From contig JAJTGY010000018.1 in assembly GCA_021298015.1 (NCBI GenBank), positions 1 through 64,000 on the forward strand: a DNA stretch of 64,000 nt, in the 5' to 3' direction. Below, piece by piece: positions 39,359 to 49,799 of this stretch. Both the position numbers and the translations under genes were made by a program. Below the pieces are notes generated by a model that did not search any database, was not told the DNA's origin, and was given only the letters and a program-made list of their open reading frames with translations. Each line of letters begins with the position of its first letter. Positions within the stretch are counted from its first letter, which is position 1. The DNA is from Flammeovirgaceae bacterium. GTDB lineage: Bacteria > Bacteroidota > Bacteroidia > Cytophagales > Cyclobacteriaceae.

Positions 39359-40416
39359 GATTGAGCCATCAGTTGACGATACAAGTTTACATAATGTTGA
39401 GCAGTATTTGACCAGGTAAACTGAGCCGCGTACTGTTTTGCTTTTTGTCGTCTCCCATAATCCGGCTCCTCGATTTCCTGACGTCCCTTTTCGAACACCG
39501 AAATGATGTGATCATCCTCAAACGAATGCCAATAATGAGCAAACGGCCCGGCTACTTCGGGCAGGCTGGCACGGTTGGAGGTGAAGACGGGCTTCCCGTG
39601 CCACAGCGCCTCCAGTATCGGAATACCGAAACCTTCATCAAGCGAGGGAAAGACAAACGCCTCGCAATGTTGGTACAGCCAAACTTTGGCGTTTTCCGAA
39701 ATTTCGCCCGGCAAAATTACCTGCTGGTCGAGCCGTTGTTCCTGAATCATCGACTTCACCCTTTCACCATAAGCCGTGTTGTGATTTCCGGCCAGCACAA
39801 GTGATAACTGCGGGTATTGACGGACCAAGGGCAACAGTACATGTACGTTCTTTCGCTCAAAAAAGGAACCAACAAAAAAAAGAAAGGGGCCACGCACAAG
39901 GCCAGGGTTCACGGGTTCAGCCGAAGTGGGATTAAATCCAATGTGAATCACTTGCGGCCTTTTGCCGGATAGGTTAAGATGCTGTTGAGCGAAATGGAGT
40001 GTGTGGCGAGAAACCGTTGCTACGGCATCTGACCGGTCGACCAGGCGTTGCACGGCCTCTAGGTTTTTTCTTTTTTGGGCATCCGAAAAGGCTTCATTTA
40101 AAAAATGCAGACCATGAAGGGTCAGCAACACATGGCGCGTGCGCACGGGCGTATGAAATCGGTGTTCGGCTGTGACATGCCATAAATCAGAAGCTGGGAA
40201 AAGGAAATGGCGAGCGGGGCCTCCATATCGCCTCACCCATGTGTTCAACAACTTTGTGGCGGGCACATCGGCTGCCCCGCGCGGATGCACCAGCGCTTCA
40301 ACTTCAAAGTCGGCTAGTGGCAGCGTCTGGTAACATTTTAGCAGCTGATGGCAAAACTGGCCCAGCCCCGTTTGCAGGTAGCGCAAGTGAGATCCGTCAA
40401 AAATCACCCGATGCAT
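39355..40416 (-). CDS. Glycosyltransferase family 4/1
   Basis: 'LFFVGSFFERKNVHVLLPLVRQYPQLSLVLAGNH' and 'EAFVFPSLDEGFGIPILEALWHGKPV'. Confidence 0.9.
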   Translation of the reverse strand: MHRVIFDGSHLRYLQTGLGQFCHQLLKCYQTLPLADFEVEALVHPRGAADVPATKLLNTWVRRYGGPARHFLFPASDLWHVTAEHRFHTPVRTRHVLLTLHGLHFLNEAFSDAQKRKNLEAVQRLVDRSDAVATVSRHTLHFAQQHLNLSGKRPQVIHIGFNPTSAEPVNPGLVRGPFLFFVGSFFERKNVHVLLPLVRQYPQLSLVLAGNHNTAYGERVKSMIQEQRLDQQVILPGEISENAKVWLYQHCEAFVFPSLDEGFGIPILEALWHGKPVFTSNRASLPEVAGPFAHYWHSFEDDHIISVFEKGRQEIEEPDYGRRQKAKQYAAQFTWSNTAQHYVNLYRQLMAQS

Positions 40417-40469
40417 GGGACAAAGCTACGGTTGGCAGTCTGGAGTCCGTCAGGATTGGGGCAAATTTT

Positions 40470-40477
40470 TAACTTTG
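40470..40477 (+). promoter_or_regulatory. Bacteroidota -7 box (TAACTTTG) for prfA
   Basis: Exact TAnnTTTG match, 10 bp upstream of the prfA ATG at 40488. Confidence 0.5.
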
Positions 40478-40487
40478 CCGCCCTGTT

Positions 40488-41558
40488 ATGATTGAGAAGC
40501 TGGAAGAAATCAAGCATCGCTTTGAGGAAGTGGGTCAATTGATCGTGCAACCCGACACGGTCAGTGACATCAAAAGGTTTTCTCAATTAAGCAAAGAATA
40601 CAAAGACCTGGAGAAGGTGGTGCGAAAGTACGATGAGTACCGCAGAGCCTTAGACGGGGTGCAGCACGCCAAAGAGGTGTTGGAGCAGGAAAAGGATGCG
40701 GAGATGCGTGAACTCGCCAAGATGGAACTGGATGAACTTACGCCCAAACGCGATCGGCTGGAGCAGGAGCTGAAAGAACTGCTGATGCCCCGTGACCCGA
40801 ATGACGACAAGAATTGCATTGTGGAAATTCGGGCGGGTACCGGAGGAGATGAAGCGGCCATCTTTGCAGGAGACTTGTATCGCATGTACCAGCGCTTCTG
40901 CGATCGCAGAGGGCTCAAAATGATTGTAATGGATTTTACCGAAGGCACTGCCGGAGGTTATAAGGAAATCATCAGCACGGTGGAAGGCGAGGGCGCCTTT
41001 GGCATTTTTAAGTATGAATCGGGTGTGCACCGCGTGCAGCGTGTACCGGCCACCGAACAACAGGGCCGCGTGCATACTTCGGCAGCCTCGGTAGTGGTGT
41101 TGCCCGAAGCCGAGGAGGTGGATGTGCAACTGAACCCGGCTGACCTGGAGTTCCAAACCGCCCGAAGCAGTGGGGCGGGCGGACAGAACGTAAATAAGGT
41201 GGAGACGAAAGTGCAGTTAACGCACAAGCCCTCCGGCATTGTAGTCGTGTGCCAGGTCGAGCGCTCGCAACACGGCAACCGTGAGCGGGCTTTACAGATG
41301 CTGCGCACCAAGCTTTACGAAATTGAAGTGGAGAAGCAGCAGGCCGCCATTGGCGCTTCGCGCAGGAGCCAGGTGCGCAGTGGTGACCGCTCCGAAAAGA
41401 TTCGCACGTACAACTATCCGCAAAGCCGGGTAACGGATCACCGCATCGGGTACACGCAGCACAACCTGCCCGCCATCCTGAACGGGGAGATCGATGACTT
41501 TATCGAGCAGCTGAAGATTGCCGAGGCGGCCGAAAAGATGGCGGAAGGGAAGGGCTAG
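40488..41558 (+). CDS. prfA: Peptide chain release factor 1
   Basis: GGQ motif '[28 protein letters not shown]'. Confidence 0.96.
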   Translation: MIEKLEEIKHRFEEVGQLIVQPDTVSDIKRFSQLSKEYKDLEKVVRKYDEYRRALDGVQHAKEVLEQEKDAEMRELAKMELDELTPKRDRLEQELKELLMPRDPNDDKNCIVEIRAGTGGDEAAIFAGDLYRMYQRFCDRRGLKMIVMDFTEGTAGGYKEIISTVEGEGAFGIFKYESGVHRVQRVPATEQQGRVHTSAASVVVLPEAEEVDVQLNPADLEFQTARSSGAGGQNVNKVETKVQLTHKPSGIVVVCQVERSQHGNRERALQMLRTKLYEIEVEKQQAAIGASRRSQVRSGDRSEKIRTYNYPQSRVTDHRIGYTQHNLPAILNGEIDDFIEQLKIAEAAEKMAEGKG

Positions 41559-42100
41559 TTTTCCCCTTCGTCCTCCGTCTCCTTAATTTGCTCGTCCAAA
41601 ATCTTATTGATCAGATCCATTTGGCGCTCGTTGATGGTTTGGTCAACCTTGGCCTGCTTTTTCATAAACCGGAACATGGCGTTCTTTTTAATCTCATATG
41701 CCATAAACACGGTATACTCTCTTGTTTTTTCGTTGTAGTATTTTTTCTCACCAATCTTGCGCAGGTCGGCCATATCGGTATTCATCACCTGCCGGGCCAG
41801 GCTCTGAAACTTATCGGCCACATCTGCGGCCCGCTCGTTCTCCGTTTGGCCGAGGTATTGGTCAGCTACCTGTTTCATCGTGGTGTTGATTTGGCCCGCC
41901 AGAATAGTTTTGGCATCAATGTCGGCCTTTCCGCGGGCAATGTTATCCTGTGAGCTCGTGCCTTTGCCCGAAGCCCTGAAAAAGCGATTGTTCGATTCGT
42001 AAGCCGAGCCGGTAAAGGGTTCATTTACTTTCTTGCCGAAGGGTGAAGATGAGCAACCCACCATCAAGGCCATCATGGCTATACCTGTCCAGATTTTCAT
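41555..42100 (-). CDS. Hypothetical lipoprotein (LPP20-like)
   Basis: Lipobox '[19 protein letters not shown]'. Start set at ATG 42100. Confidence 0.65.
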   Translation of the reverse strand: MKIWTGIAMMALMVGCSSSPFGKKVNEPFTGSAYESNNRFFRASGKGTSSQDNIARGKADIDAKTILAGQINTTMKQVADQYLGQTENERAADVADKFQSLARQVMNTDMADLRKIGEKKYYNEKTREYTVFMAYEIKKNAMFRFMKKQAKVDQTINERQMDLINKILDEQIKETEDEGEN

Positions 42101-42156
42101 ATTGAAGATTTTATTGACTGTGAAAGTATAATAATTGTGCCAAAGTAGGGGTATGG

Positions 42157-42861
42157 TTACTGACCCGCGCGGATGATGAGTTGCCATCGAAAGGCCCATT
42201 TCCAGCGCAAATGATAGGTAGTTATGCCGGCTTCCGCCATAATATGCTCGAGTTCTGCCCGCGTAAAGGCCCTGCGCACGGACAAGGGGGCGTCAAACCG
42301 AACCATAGATGATTTTGATAATGCCGTTGTGAGCCATTTAATGGAGTAGTACGCCAGCGGATGACGGTGTATGTCATTAACGATGATGGCAACCCGCGTC
42401 TGGTTGCGCAATTGCCGAAAGAAGTGAATCAGTTGGTCATTGGAAAAATGGTGGAAGAATAAGGTGGCTGTCACCAAATCAAAAGTGAGTTGTTTGAATT
42501 CGTCCGAGAAAATATTCACGGGCTCGAATCGAATTTCCGGATAGCCTCGGGAATGGTTGCGGGCGAACGCAACGATGTGCGGGTTGGCATCAAAGCCGGT
42601 CAGCTCTGCCTTAATTCCACGCGCGCGCGCCAACACACTCACGCGCCTCAGCATATCTCCGCTTCCACAACCCAGGTCCGCCAGGCGTATGGTCGGTCCA
42701 CAATCCGGCAATACTCTTTTGAGAGCTTCAAGGGTGACCGCATTTCCACCGAGCCATTTGTTAATGAAATCGAGTTCCCGCAGGGTTTGGTCAACCACTT
42801 CACCCTGGCAATCCAGATCGTCCATGATCTCAACATCGGCACTGCGTTCTGCAAAATCCAT
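42157..42861 (-). CDS. Class I SAM-dependent methyltransferase
   Basis: 'IRLADLGCGSGDMLRRVSVLARARG'; overlaps the type III PKS gene. Confidence 0.88.
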   Translation of the reverse strand: MDFAERSADVEIMDDLDCQGEVVDQTLRELDFINKWLGGNAVTLEALKRVLPDCGPTIRLADLGCGSGDMLRRVSVLARARGIKAELTGFDANPHIVAFARNHSRGYPEIRFEPVNIFSDEFKQLTFDLVTATLFFHHFSNDQLIHFFRQLRNQTRVAIIVNDIHRHPLAYYSIKWLTTALSKSSMVRFDAPLSVRRAFTRAELEHIMAEAGITTYHLRWKWAFRWQLIIRAGQ

Positions 42862-43955
42862 CAGTGGTTTTCAATTTTAAGTATCATGCTCTCCAGTGTA
42901 AGACCGGGGCCGAAGGCGAAGCTGAGAATGTTCTGGCCATCATCAATGCCGTTGAGTTGCCGGCTAAGCTGCTGAAGCACAAACACAACCGTTGGCGAAG
43001 ACATGTTGCCGTAGTTCTTTAAAACTTCATGGGAGTGCTGCGTATCCTTTCGCGTTAAGCCCAGCTCCGTTTCAATGGATTCGATAATCTTTTTTCCTCC
43101 CGGATGAATGGCGTAATAGGCAATTTGATGTTGACTCAACCCGATTTTGTCCAGTAGCCGATGTGTCAGACTTTTTATCCCCTGCCGGATGACGTCTGGC
43201 ACGTAGGTGGATAGCTTCATTTCGAACCCGAGGTCGCCCACGGTCCAGGCCATGTCTTGCTCAGCGGCCGGGGCCAGATCGCAGAAGAAGCTTACCGGCT
43301 TCAGGTTGAGCCCACGATCCGGACGGCCGCTTACCAATAAGGCAGCCGAGCCATCGGCAAAAAGAGCATTGGCCAGCAGGTTGTCTTCGGTTGCTTCTTT
43401 TTGAAAGTGAATGCTGCAGAGTTCGGTGCAAACGACCAGCACCGAGGCGTCTGGTTCTGCACGACAAATCGTATCGGCCTGCCGAAGCGCATTAATGGCC
43501 GCGTAACATCCCATGAAGTTTATGCAAAGCCGCTCAACTTGCCGGCTGAGGCCCAGTGCATTTACAAGGTCAATGTCCAATCCGGGCGCGTACATGCCGG
43601 TGCAGCTCACCACAATCAGGTGCGTGATTCCATCGGTTGATCGTGTTCCCAGGCATTGCCGCACGGCATCGAGGCTGAGTTTCAGGGCATGCGTGCGATA
43701 CAATTCAAGGCGTTTTCGTGTGGAGGGAAAAGGCTCAAGGTCTTCCGTGTTGGAATAAAACGAGAAGTCGAATGATCGCCCATAGTCGGCCAGCACGGAG
43801 TACCGATGCTCGATGCCGGTGGCGCGGTAAAGCGTTTTGAGTCTGCGCGCATCATCCCCCTGAAGTTGGGTTGTCTTCAACATGAAGTCGGCAATTTGTT
43901 GTTGGCTGTGCCGGTGTGGCGGATTGGCCGTGCCGATAGCGGTGATATAACTCAT
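42861..43955 (-). CDS. Type III polyketide synthase (chalcone/stilbene synthase family)
   Basis: Thiolase-fold KAS III-like; active-site region 'LCINFMGCYAAINALRQAD'; C-term 'ALFGPGLTLESMIL'-type ending (SFAFGPGLTLESMIL). Confidence 0.92.
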   Translation of the reverse strand: MSYITAIGTANPPHRHSQQQIADFMLKTTQLQGDDARRLKTLYRATGIEHRYSVLADYGRSFDFSFYSNTEDLEPFPSTRKRLELYRTHALKLSLDAVRQCLGTRSTDGITHLIVVSCTGMYAPGLDIDLVNALGLSRQVERLCINFMGCYAAINALRQADTICRAEPDASVLVVCTELCSIHFQKEATEDNLLANALFADGSAALLVSGRPDRGLNLKPVSFFCDLAPAAEQDMAWTVGDLGFEMKLSTYVPDVIRQGIKSLTHRLLDKIGLSQHQIAYYAIHPGGKKIIESIETELGLTRKDTQHSHEVLKNYGNMSSPTVVFVLQQLSRQLNGIDDGQNILSFAFGPGLTLESMILKIENH

Positions 43956-44887
43956 TGGGTCAAGTATACCAAAAAAACCATAAATTGACGGTTTCGTTCA
44001 GGTTCATGCGCTCAACCATTCTTCATCTGCGGTTTTTGTTTTCCTGGTTTTTGATGCCGGTGTATTTTTTTGCGCTGGCCATTTCACCAAACCTGAATGG
44101 CGATCGCTTGCTTTGGTCGTTTGTCATTATTCACCTGTTGGTCTATCCGGCCAGCAATGGCTACAACAGCTATTTCGATAAGGATGAAGGCAGCATCGGT
44201 GGACTTAAAAATCCCCCACCCGTGAACCGATTATTGTTTGTGGCGGCCTGGCTGCTGGATTTGGTGGCAGTCGGCCTGGCCTGGTGGAAAGTGAACAGCA
44301 TTTTTGCCGTCATGATACTCCTCTATGGCTTGGCATCAAAAGCCTATAGCCATCCAGCCGTGCGGCTAAAGAAGTACCCCATAGCCGGCTGGTTGTGGGT
44401 GGCGTTCTTTCAGGGCGTATTCACCTTCGTGATGTGCTATGCCGGAATCAATGCGTTGCCGGTAGAAAATTTAGTTCAGACAAAAGTTTTGATTCCGGGG
44501 GCATTGGCCTCGCTGATGTTGCTGGGTACTTACCCGATGACGCAGGTGTATCAACATGCAGAAGATGCGAAGCGGGGCGATACCACCATTAGTCTAAAGC
44601 TGGGCGTGCGCGGTACGTTTGGCCTGGTGATGGGCATTTTTTCCCTGGCCTCGGTTTTGTATGCTGCGTACTTCTACACTTTTTTTGAGTGGCGATTTGC
44701 GATGTCTTTTTTGGTAGCCCTGTTCCCGGTGGTTGTATTCTTCCTGATATGGTTCTACCGTGTGTGGCGAAAAGAAGAAGTGGCCAACTACCGAAATACC
44801 ATGTGGCTGAATTTTTTATCGGCCACTTGCTTAAACGGGTTCTTTTTCTGGTTGTTTTGGGAGACCAGCCACATCAACCAATTGTAA
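43955..44887 (+). CDS. UbiA-family prenyltransferase
   Basis: 'YPASNGYNSYFDKDEGSIGGL' (NDxxDxxxD-like, with NS for ND) and 'EDAKRGDTTISLKLG'. Translation may begin at ATG 44006. Confidence 0.85.
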   Translation: MGQVYQKNHKLTVSFRFMRSTILHLRFLFSWFLMPVYFFALAISPNLNGDRLLWSFVIIHLLVYPASNGYNSYFDKDEGSIGGLKNPPPVNRLLFVAAWLLDLVAVGLAWWKVNSIFAVMILLYGLASKAYSHPAVRLKKYPIAGWLWVAFFQGVFTFVMCYAGINALPVENLVQTKVLIPGALASLMLLGTYPMTQVYQHAEDAKRGDTTISLKLGVRGTFGLVMGIFSLASVLYAAYFYTFFEWRFAMSFLVALFPVVVFFLIWFYRVWRKEEVANYRNTMWLNFLSATCLNGFFFWLFWETSHINQL

Positions 44888-44898
44888 TGGGTGCCATG

Positions 44899-44928
44899 AA
44901 AAAGCCCCGCCAGGAGGCGAGGCTTTTT
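44899..44928. terminator. Terminator hairpin (AAAAAGCCCCGCC-AGGA-GGCGAGGCTTTTT)
   Basis: 13-bp stem with one mismatch, just after the UbiA stop. Confidence 0.88.
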
Positions 44929-45032
44929 GGTTTTTGGCGGAGTTTTCGGTGACGTTCACTTGTCCGCTGTAGGTTCTAAAGAGCCTTAAAGAAAAGCATC
45001 CCGTTACAACCGCCAAGTCAACCTAACCCAAC

Positions 45033-45470
45033 TTAGTGAACTTCAATAGCCTTCGGTTTTACTTTGGTTTCCACTTCCTTCGGCAGTAACAGCTTCAGCA
45101 ATCCATTTTCATAGATGGCATCTACTTTTTCTGTCTTCACGTTTTCCGGAAGAGTGAACGAACGAATGAAATTGGTGTAGTTGAACTCCTTACGGGTGAA
45201 GTTTTCTTCTTTTTCTTCGCGTTTTTCTTCTTTTTCAACCGTAATGGTCAAAACGCCATTTTCAATGGTGATGTTGAAATCCTTCTTGTTCAAACCGGGA
45301 GCAGCCATTTCGATTTCGAACATTTTGTCTTTTTCAACTACGTTTACAGCAGGCACAGCCTGAATTCTCTTCAGCCAGTCGGCATCAAAGAATTTTTCGG
45401 TGTCAAACAGGTCGGTCATCCACTTGTTGTCCAACAAGGTGGGAAATCCCATTCTTTTCATCAATGTCAT
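45033..45470 (-). CDS. Hsp20/alpha-crystallin family small heat shock protein
   Basis: 'MFEIEMAAPGLNKKDFNITIENGVLTITVEKE...FTLPENVKTEKVDAIYENGLLKLLLPK'. Confidence 0.95.
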   Translation of the reverse strand: MTLMKRMGFPTLLDNKWMTDLFDTEKFFDADWLKRIQAVPAVNVVEKDKMFEIEMAAPGLNKKDFNITIENGVLTITVEKEEKREEKEENFTRKEFNYTNFIRSFTLPENVKTEKVDAIYENGLLKLLLPKEVETKVKPKAIEVH

Positions 45471-45591
45471 ATAACCTCCGTTTTTTAGTTGATGGCACTA
45501 ATGTACTATCCCCGGAAGGGCGATTGCCATGACGGTAATCACGGCAGAAACTGATCATTATTAGTTGGCGAGTTGCGGTGCTGTACCGCAA

Positions 45592-46560
45592 TCACACACT
45601 CCGTTCCAGTAGTTTTTTCGTGGCCCGGATGCCTTCATGCTCCGGCAATCCACTACCTTCATATTCAACACCGATGTAGCCCGTGTACCCGGCTGATTTG
45701 ACGATTTGAAGCATTTTTCGATAGTCGGTTTCCTGGCTGTTCCCGTTGCTATCAAATTCATGGCTCTTTGCGCTCACGCCTTTGGCAAAGGGCATCAGTT
45801 CCGTTACGCCCTTGTACCGGTCATACCACTCCACACAAGGCGACTCCCACATGTCTCCTTTTTCTCTGCGCATGCAGAAGTTTCCAAAATCCGGAAGTGT
45901 GCCGCAATTGGGCATGCCCACTTCGCGCATCACTCCGCTCAACCATTGGCCGTCCGATGAAAAACCCCCATGATTTTCGACCAGCACATTAATGCCAACG
46001 GGCTGCGCAAACTCACTCAGTGTTCGTAAGCTTTCGGCACTCGCTTTAGCCATTTCTTCGCGTGTGCCGGCACCAAAACAATTCACCCGAATGGAGTGGC
46101 AACCCAAAAACCTGGCCGCCTCCACCCATTTGAAATGATTCTCCACGGCCGCCTTTCGCTGAGTGGCATCCGGGCCGGCCAGATCGCCCTCACCATCGCA
46201 CATGATCAACAAACTGATAACCCCTGCATCGTTACAACGCCTCTTAAGTTCTGCCAAATAAGCAGTGTCTTTGGCTTTATCCTTAAAGAACCCGTTCACG
46301 TACTCAACGGCATCGATGCCGAACTCATTTCTGGCCAATGCCGGAAAATCCAAATGATCAAGCTCACCGGCCTGTATTGTCCGGTGCAATGACCACTCGG
46401 CCAACGAGATTTTAAAGAACTGGGCATTCGCAGTTTCCGTCATGGCGTTTTCATTTGATGTTTTGGAATTGCCGGAGCAGGCTTGTGCCCAGGCTGCCAA
46501 CGACCCGGCTGAGGTGATTAGCCCCAATTGTTTCAGAAAACCTCTACGTGAAGGACTCAT
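45592..46560 (-). CDS. Sugar phosphate isomerase/epimerase (TIM-barrel) with Tat-like signal
   Basis: '[30 protein letters not shown]'; AP-endonuclease-2-like barrel '[16 protein letters not shown]'. Confidence 0.88.
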   Translation of the reverse strand: MSPSRRGFLKQLGLITSAGSLAAWAQACSGNSKTSNENAMTETANAQFFKISLAEWSLHRTIQAGELDHLDFPALARNEFGIDAVEYVNGFFKDKAKDTAYLAELKRRCNDAGVISLLIMCDGEGDLAGPDATQRKAAVENHFKWVEAARFLGCHSIRVNCFGAGTREEMAKASAESLRTLSEFAQPVGINVLVENHGGFSSDGQWLSGVMREVGMPNCGTLPDFGNFCMRREKGDMWESPCVEWYDRYKGVTELMPFAKGVSAKSHEFDSNGNSQETDYRKMLQIVKSAGYTGYIGVEYEGSGLPEHEGIRATKKLLERSV

Positions 46561-46617
46561 GTTGTTGCGCATTGTCGGGTGAAGGTAGCAAGCAACCTGC
46601 ATTACTACCAATTGGGC

Positions 46618-47727
46618 TTAAAACGGCTGGCCGTGCGTTTGGCGTATCAGGAAGTTGGCTATGGGGGGCGCGAACCGCGCCAGGTTAACGGCCAGATTTG
46701 AGGCCCATTCGCTACCGAACAGGTTTTGTATTTGCCGGCCGGCCCATAGTCGTTTGGCGAACAGGTTGTTCCAGCGGGTAGCGTAGCGTTGCTCCATTTG
46801 ATCGCGGGTGATTTCGTTTCGGCAAAACGCGCCCACTTCTTCGGCCAATAATTTACTGGCGTGAATGGCCATGGCCATACCATTTCCGCACAGGGGCGTA
46901 ATCATGCCTGCGGCATCGCCTCCCATGAGCACGTGGCCCTCGAGGGGGCCTTTTGTAGCAAACGAAATTTCGTTGATCACCTCCGGGCGATCGAACAGGA
47001 GCTCAGCATTTGTAAAAATTTCCTTCAGGTAAGGATTCCGATGAAGCACGGCCTTCTCCAACTCGGGAATGTGGTGATGTTTCTTTACTGCATCACGGTG
47101 CACCAGATAACATAAATTGCTTTTACCGTCTTCAACCTGGCTGATGCCACAATATCCGTTTTCGAAATTATGCAGCGAAATGCGATTGCGGGGCTGATCA
47201 TAGCGAATGTGATATTTGACCCCCACATAAGGCGAACGCTTTCGGAGAAACGGGCGGTTGAGCGTTGTATCGAGGCGCGACCGTTTGCCATGCGCGCCAA
47301 TAACCACGTCTGCTGACCAAGGTTTCCCTTCGGCCATCACATCAAATCCCTGCCCGTTGAACGTCACCTGGGTCACTTCCGACTGCTCCTTAACCGTGGC
47401 CCCGGCTGCCTTCACGTGCTGCACGAGGAATGCATCGAAGGCAAAGCGGCTGATGCCGAAACCTCCGAGGTCGAGTGGCAAGGTTACTGCGCGGCCGTTC
47501 ACCGAGGTGAGTTGGAGTTCGCGAATCACGGGAGGCTGAAAGACATTCGGGTAGACGCCCAGCGAGCGCAAGAACGGGGCTGTTTCGTTGGAAATGTATT
47601 CACCACATACCCGGTGAAACGGGTATCGTTTGCGCTCAAAAAGAGTTACGGGAATACCCTGCTTAGCCAATTGAAGCACGGCCAGTAACCCGCCCAGACC
47701 TCCGCCTACGATCACTACAGTAGCCAT
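46618..47727 (-). CDS. NAD(P)/FAD-dependent oxidoreductase (geranylgeranyl-reductase-like)
   Basis: 'VVIVGGGLGGLLAVLQLAKQGIPVTLFERKRYPFHRVCGEYIS' and 'GHVLMGGDAAGMITPLCGNGMAMAIHASKLLAE'. Confidence 0.9.
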   Translation of the reverse strand: MATVVIVGGGLGGLLAVLQLAKQGIPVTLFERKRYPFHRVCGEYISNETAPFLRSLGVYPNVFQPPVIRELQLTSVNGRAVTLPLDLGGFGISRFAFDAFLVQHVKAAGATVKEQSEVTQVTFNGQGFDVMAEGKPWSADVVIGAHGKRSRLDTTLNRPFLRKRSPYVGVKYHIRYDQPRNRISLHNFENGYCGISQVEDGKSNLCYLVHRDAVKKHHHIPELEKAVLHRNPYLKEIFTNAELLFDRPEVINEISFATKGPLEGHVLMGGDAAGMITPLCGNGMAMAIHASKLLAEEVGAFCRNEITRDQMEQRYATRWNNLFAKRLWAGRQIQNLFGSEWASNLAVNLARFAPPIANFLIRQTHGQPF

Positions 47728-47736
47728 CCTATCTGT

Positions 47737-48975
47737 TCAAAGGGAATTTTCAAGTGTAATCAGTTTTTTCAATCGTTCACCCTCGCGACTAACTTCCAGA
47801 TGAAGTTTTTTGCCGGGTTTTTGATTAAGAAACGCAATTACCTCATCCAATGTTAAATCCGAGGTTCTGGCGCCATTTATCATCACCAAATCATCACCTG
47901 TTTTGATGTCTGCCCGAGCTGCGGGTGAATCTGGTCGCACGTTGGTGACTTCAAAATTGCGCAGACGCGAACCCTTTGCCTTGAGCGTGATTCCGCTCAT
48001 GTTGTAAAAGAATCCTTTTTTGTAGGCAGCATTTTTCTTCAGGTATACGACCTCCCGTGGAAAATCGAAAATGACGTGAAACCGGCTGAGCACCTCACCC
48101 CCGATGGTCCCGTTGCGAAATATGGCACCACTGGTTTTCAAAGTATCGCGATAGCTGTATTCGTCAGGAAAATTCACCAGAGGTGCTTTTAATTGATATC
48201 GGCCCAGGCGAATTGACTTGATGCGGCCAATTTGGCCAGTGATAACACCGCCCAACCCTCGGCCGATGATGCTGCTGACGTGTTTTTCGGGTACCTGGAT
48301 CGGTCCGTTCTCTGTCTGCTCCAAAAGTAGTCCGTGGCTGGCACCGCTGTCCATCATAAGCTTAACGGGCACATGCGCAGTGTCCGAAACCTGAATAGTT
48401 GTTTCAAGATATGGCTTCGTATCTTCAATGGTAATCGGCAACTTCGCAAAACGCCTGCGGGCCCGAAAGCGTTCAGGTAGCATTAACGTGAGCATCCGCT
48501 GTTCATAATCGATATCGATGATAAACCGACTGAACAACTCGTAGCCCAGCACCCCGTGAACATCCATACCCAAGGTGTTTCGCAACTCCAGGTAGTCTTT
48601 TTCCAACACTAACAGCGCATGGCCACGGCTGTTTACCCCTGGCATCGCAAGTGACACATCATTTGTTACATAGGCCTCCACCAGTTTTTCGCCACCGGGT
48701 CCAGCAATGCTGTACCTCCGCGAATAAGAGAGGTTGAGAATATCGCTGTAAATCTTTTCCGTAAGGATGGATGTGCGAACTCCGGTATCCAGAATGAACT
48801 TTAGTGGCAATTGGCCATTTAGAACAACCGGCACAATCACGAGGTTATTCTGAATTTGAATCGGAATGCTAACTTTTTGTTTGCCTTCAGCCAGTGAAAA
48901 GCCCAGTACTTCCTGCGCGTGAGTGCAGAAGGAAGCGGACAAAGCCACAAGTATGCCGGCAATACGTTGAACCAT
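47737..48975 (-). CDS. Retropepsin-like aspartyl protease with C-terminal PDZ domain
   Basis: Two lobes, 'LKFILDTGVRTSILTEKI' and 'VKLMMDSGASHGLLL'; PDZ 'PDSPAARADIKTGDDLVMINGARTSDL'. Confidence 0.88.
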   Translation of the reverse strand: MVQRIAGILVALSASFCTHAQEVLGFSLAEGKQKVSIPIQIQNNLVIVPVVLNGQLPLKFILDTGVRTSILTEKIYSDILNLSYSRRYSIAGPGGEKLVEAYVTNDVSLAMPGVNSRGHALLVLEKDYLELRNTLGMDVHGVLGYELFSRFIIDIDYEQRMLTLMLPERFRARRRFAKLPITIEDTKPYLETTIQVSDTAHVPVKLMMDSGASHGLLLEQTENGPIQVPEKHVSSIIGRGLGGVITGQIGRIKSIRLGRYQLKAPLVNFPDEYSYRDTLKTSGAIFRNGTIGGEVLSRFHVIFDFPREVVYLKKNAAYKKGFFYNMSGITLKAKGSRLRNFEVTNVRPDSPAARADIKTGDDLVMINGARTSDLTLDEVIAFLNQKPGKKLHLEVSREGERLKKLITLENSL

Positions 48976-49023
48976 ATGATGGTTCCGGTAAGCTATTAAA
49001 AATTTAGATACCGCTGATGGTGT

Positions 49024-49566
49024 TTAAACGCGGATGAGACCGCATCGTTCGAGCAATTTTCGCTCTTCGGTTTCGACCAAAAGGTTTTGCAGGGATGGCA
49101 GGTCCAAAAATCCGTGGGTTACCATGTCCTGCATTTGCGCCAGTAACGGGTTAAAGAAGAGGTGGGTGTTCAGCAGGCCAACGGGCGCGCTCACGAGGCC
49201 TAGTTGCTTCCAGGTTAGAATTTCAGCTAGTTCGTCCAGCGTTCCCCAACCGCCAGGCAAGGCGACAAATGCATCGGCTAAGTCGGCCATTCTACGCTTC
49301 CGCTCGTGCATGCTGCCCACAATCTCCAGTTGGGTAACCCCTCGGTGGCCTACCTCGCGTTGCATCAGGAAGTCCGGAATGACACCAATTACCTGGCCGC
49401 CTCCAGCCAACACGGCATCAGCCAAAACGCCCATGAGGCCTATATTGCCCCCGCCATAAACCAATGTGATGCCACATTCAGCCATAAGGCGGCCGATTTT
49501 GTTGGCTGCTTGCTCGAATTGCGGGCGGGTGCCCTTGCGGGAGCCGCAAAAAACGCACAGGTTCAT
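49024..49566 (-). CDS. LOG family protein (TIGR00730 Rossmann fold)
   Basis: 'LCVFCGSRKGTRPQFEQAANKIGRLMAECGITLVYGGGNIGLMG' and 'ALPGGWGTLDELAEILTWKQLG'. Confidence 0.93.
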   Translation of the reverse strand: MNLCVFCGSRKGTRPQFEQAANKIGRLMAECGITLVYGGGNIGLMGVLADAVLAGGGQVIGVIPDFLMQREVGHRGVTQLEIVGSMHERKRRMADLADAFVALPGGWGTLDELAEILTWKQLGLVSAPVGLLNTHLFFNPLLAQMQDMVTHGFLDLPSLQNLLVETEERKLLERCGLIRV

Positions 49567-49583
49567 GCCCCCGCGTCTTGATT

Positions 49584-49691
49584 CTAGTGCTGGTTGTCGT
49601 GCTCGTTATTGCTGATTTTCTTGTTGGGAATAATCCACACGCAGGCGATGGCAAGAATGAAAAGGGCAATAACTACTAAAAAGACGCTCAT
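49584..49691 (-). CDS. 35-aa single-TM microprotein (MSVFLVVIALFILAIACVWIIPNKKISNNEHDNQH)
   Basis: Below the supplied ORF cut-off. ATG 49691 to TAG 49584; hydrophobic N-term then a charged tail; same strand as, and directly upstream of, the LOG gene. Confidence 0.45.
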   Translation of the reverse strand: MSVFLVVIALFILAIACVWIIPNKKISNNEHDNQH

Positions 49692-49799
49692 GGGCTTTAT
49701 TTTTTGAGTTAGAAGGGGTAAAATTAAAGTCCTTTTCAGGAATTTTGTTACCTCGAATAAAAAAAATAGAACCCAAGGCTAAATAAACTGCTTAGTGCA

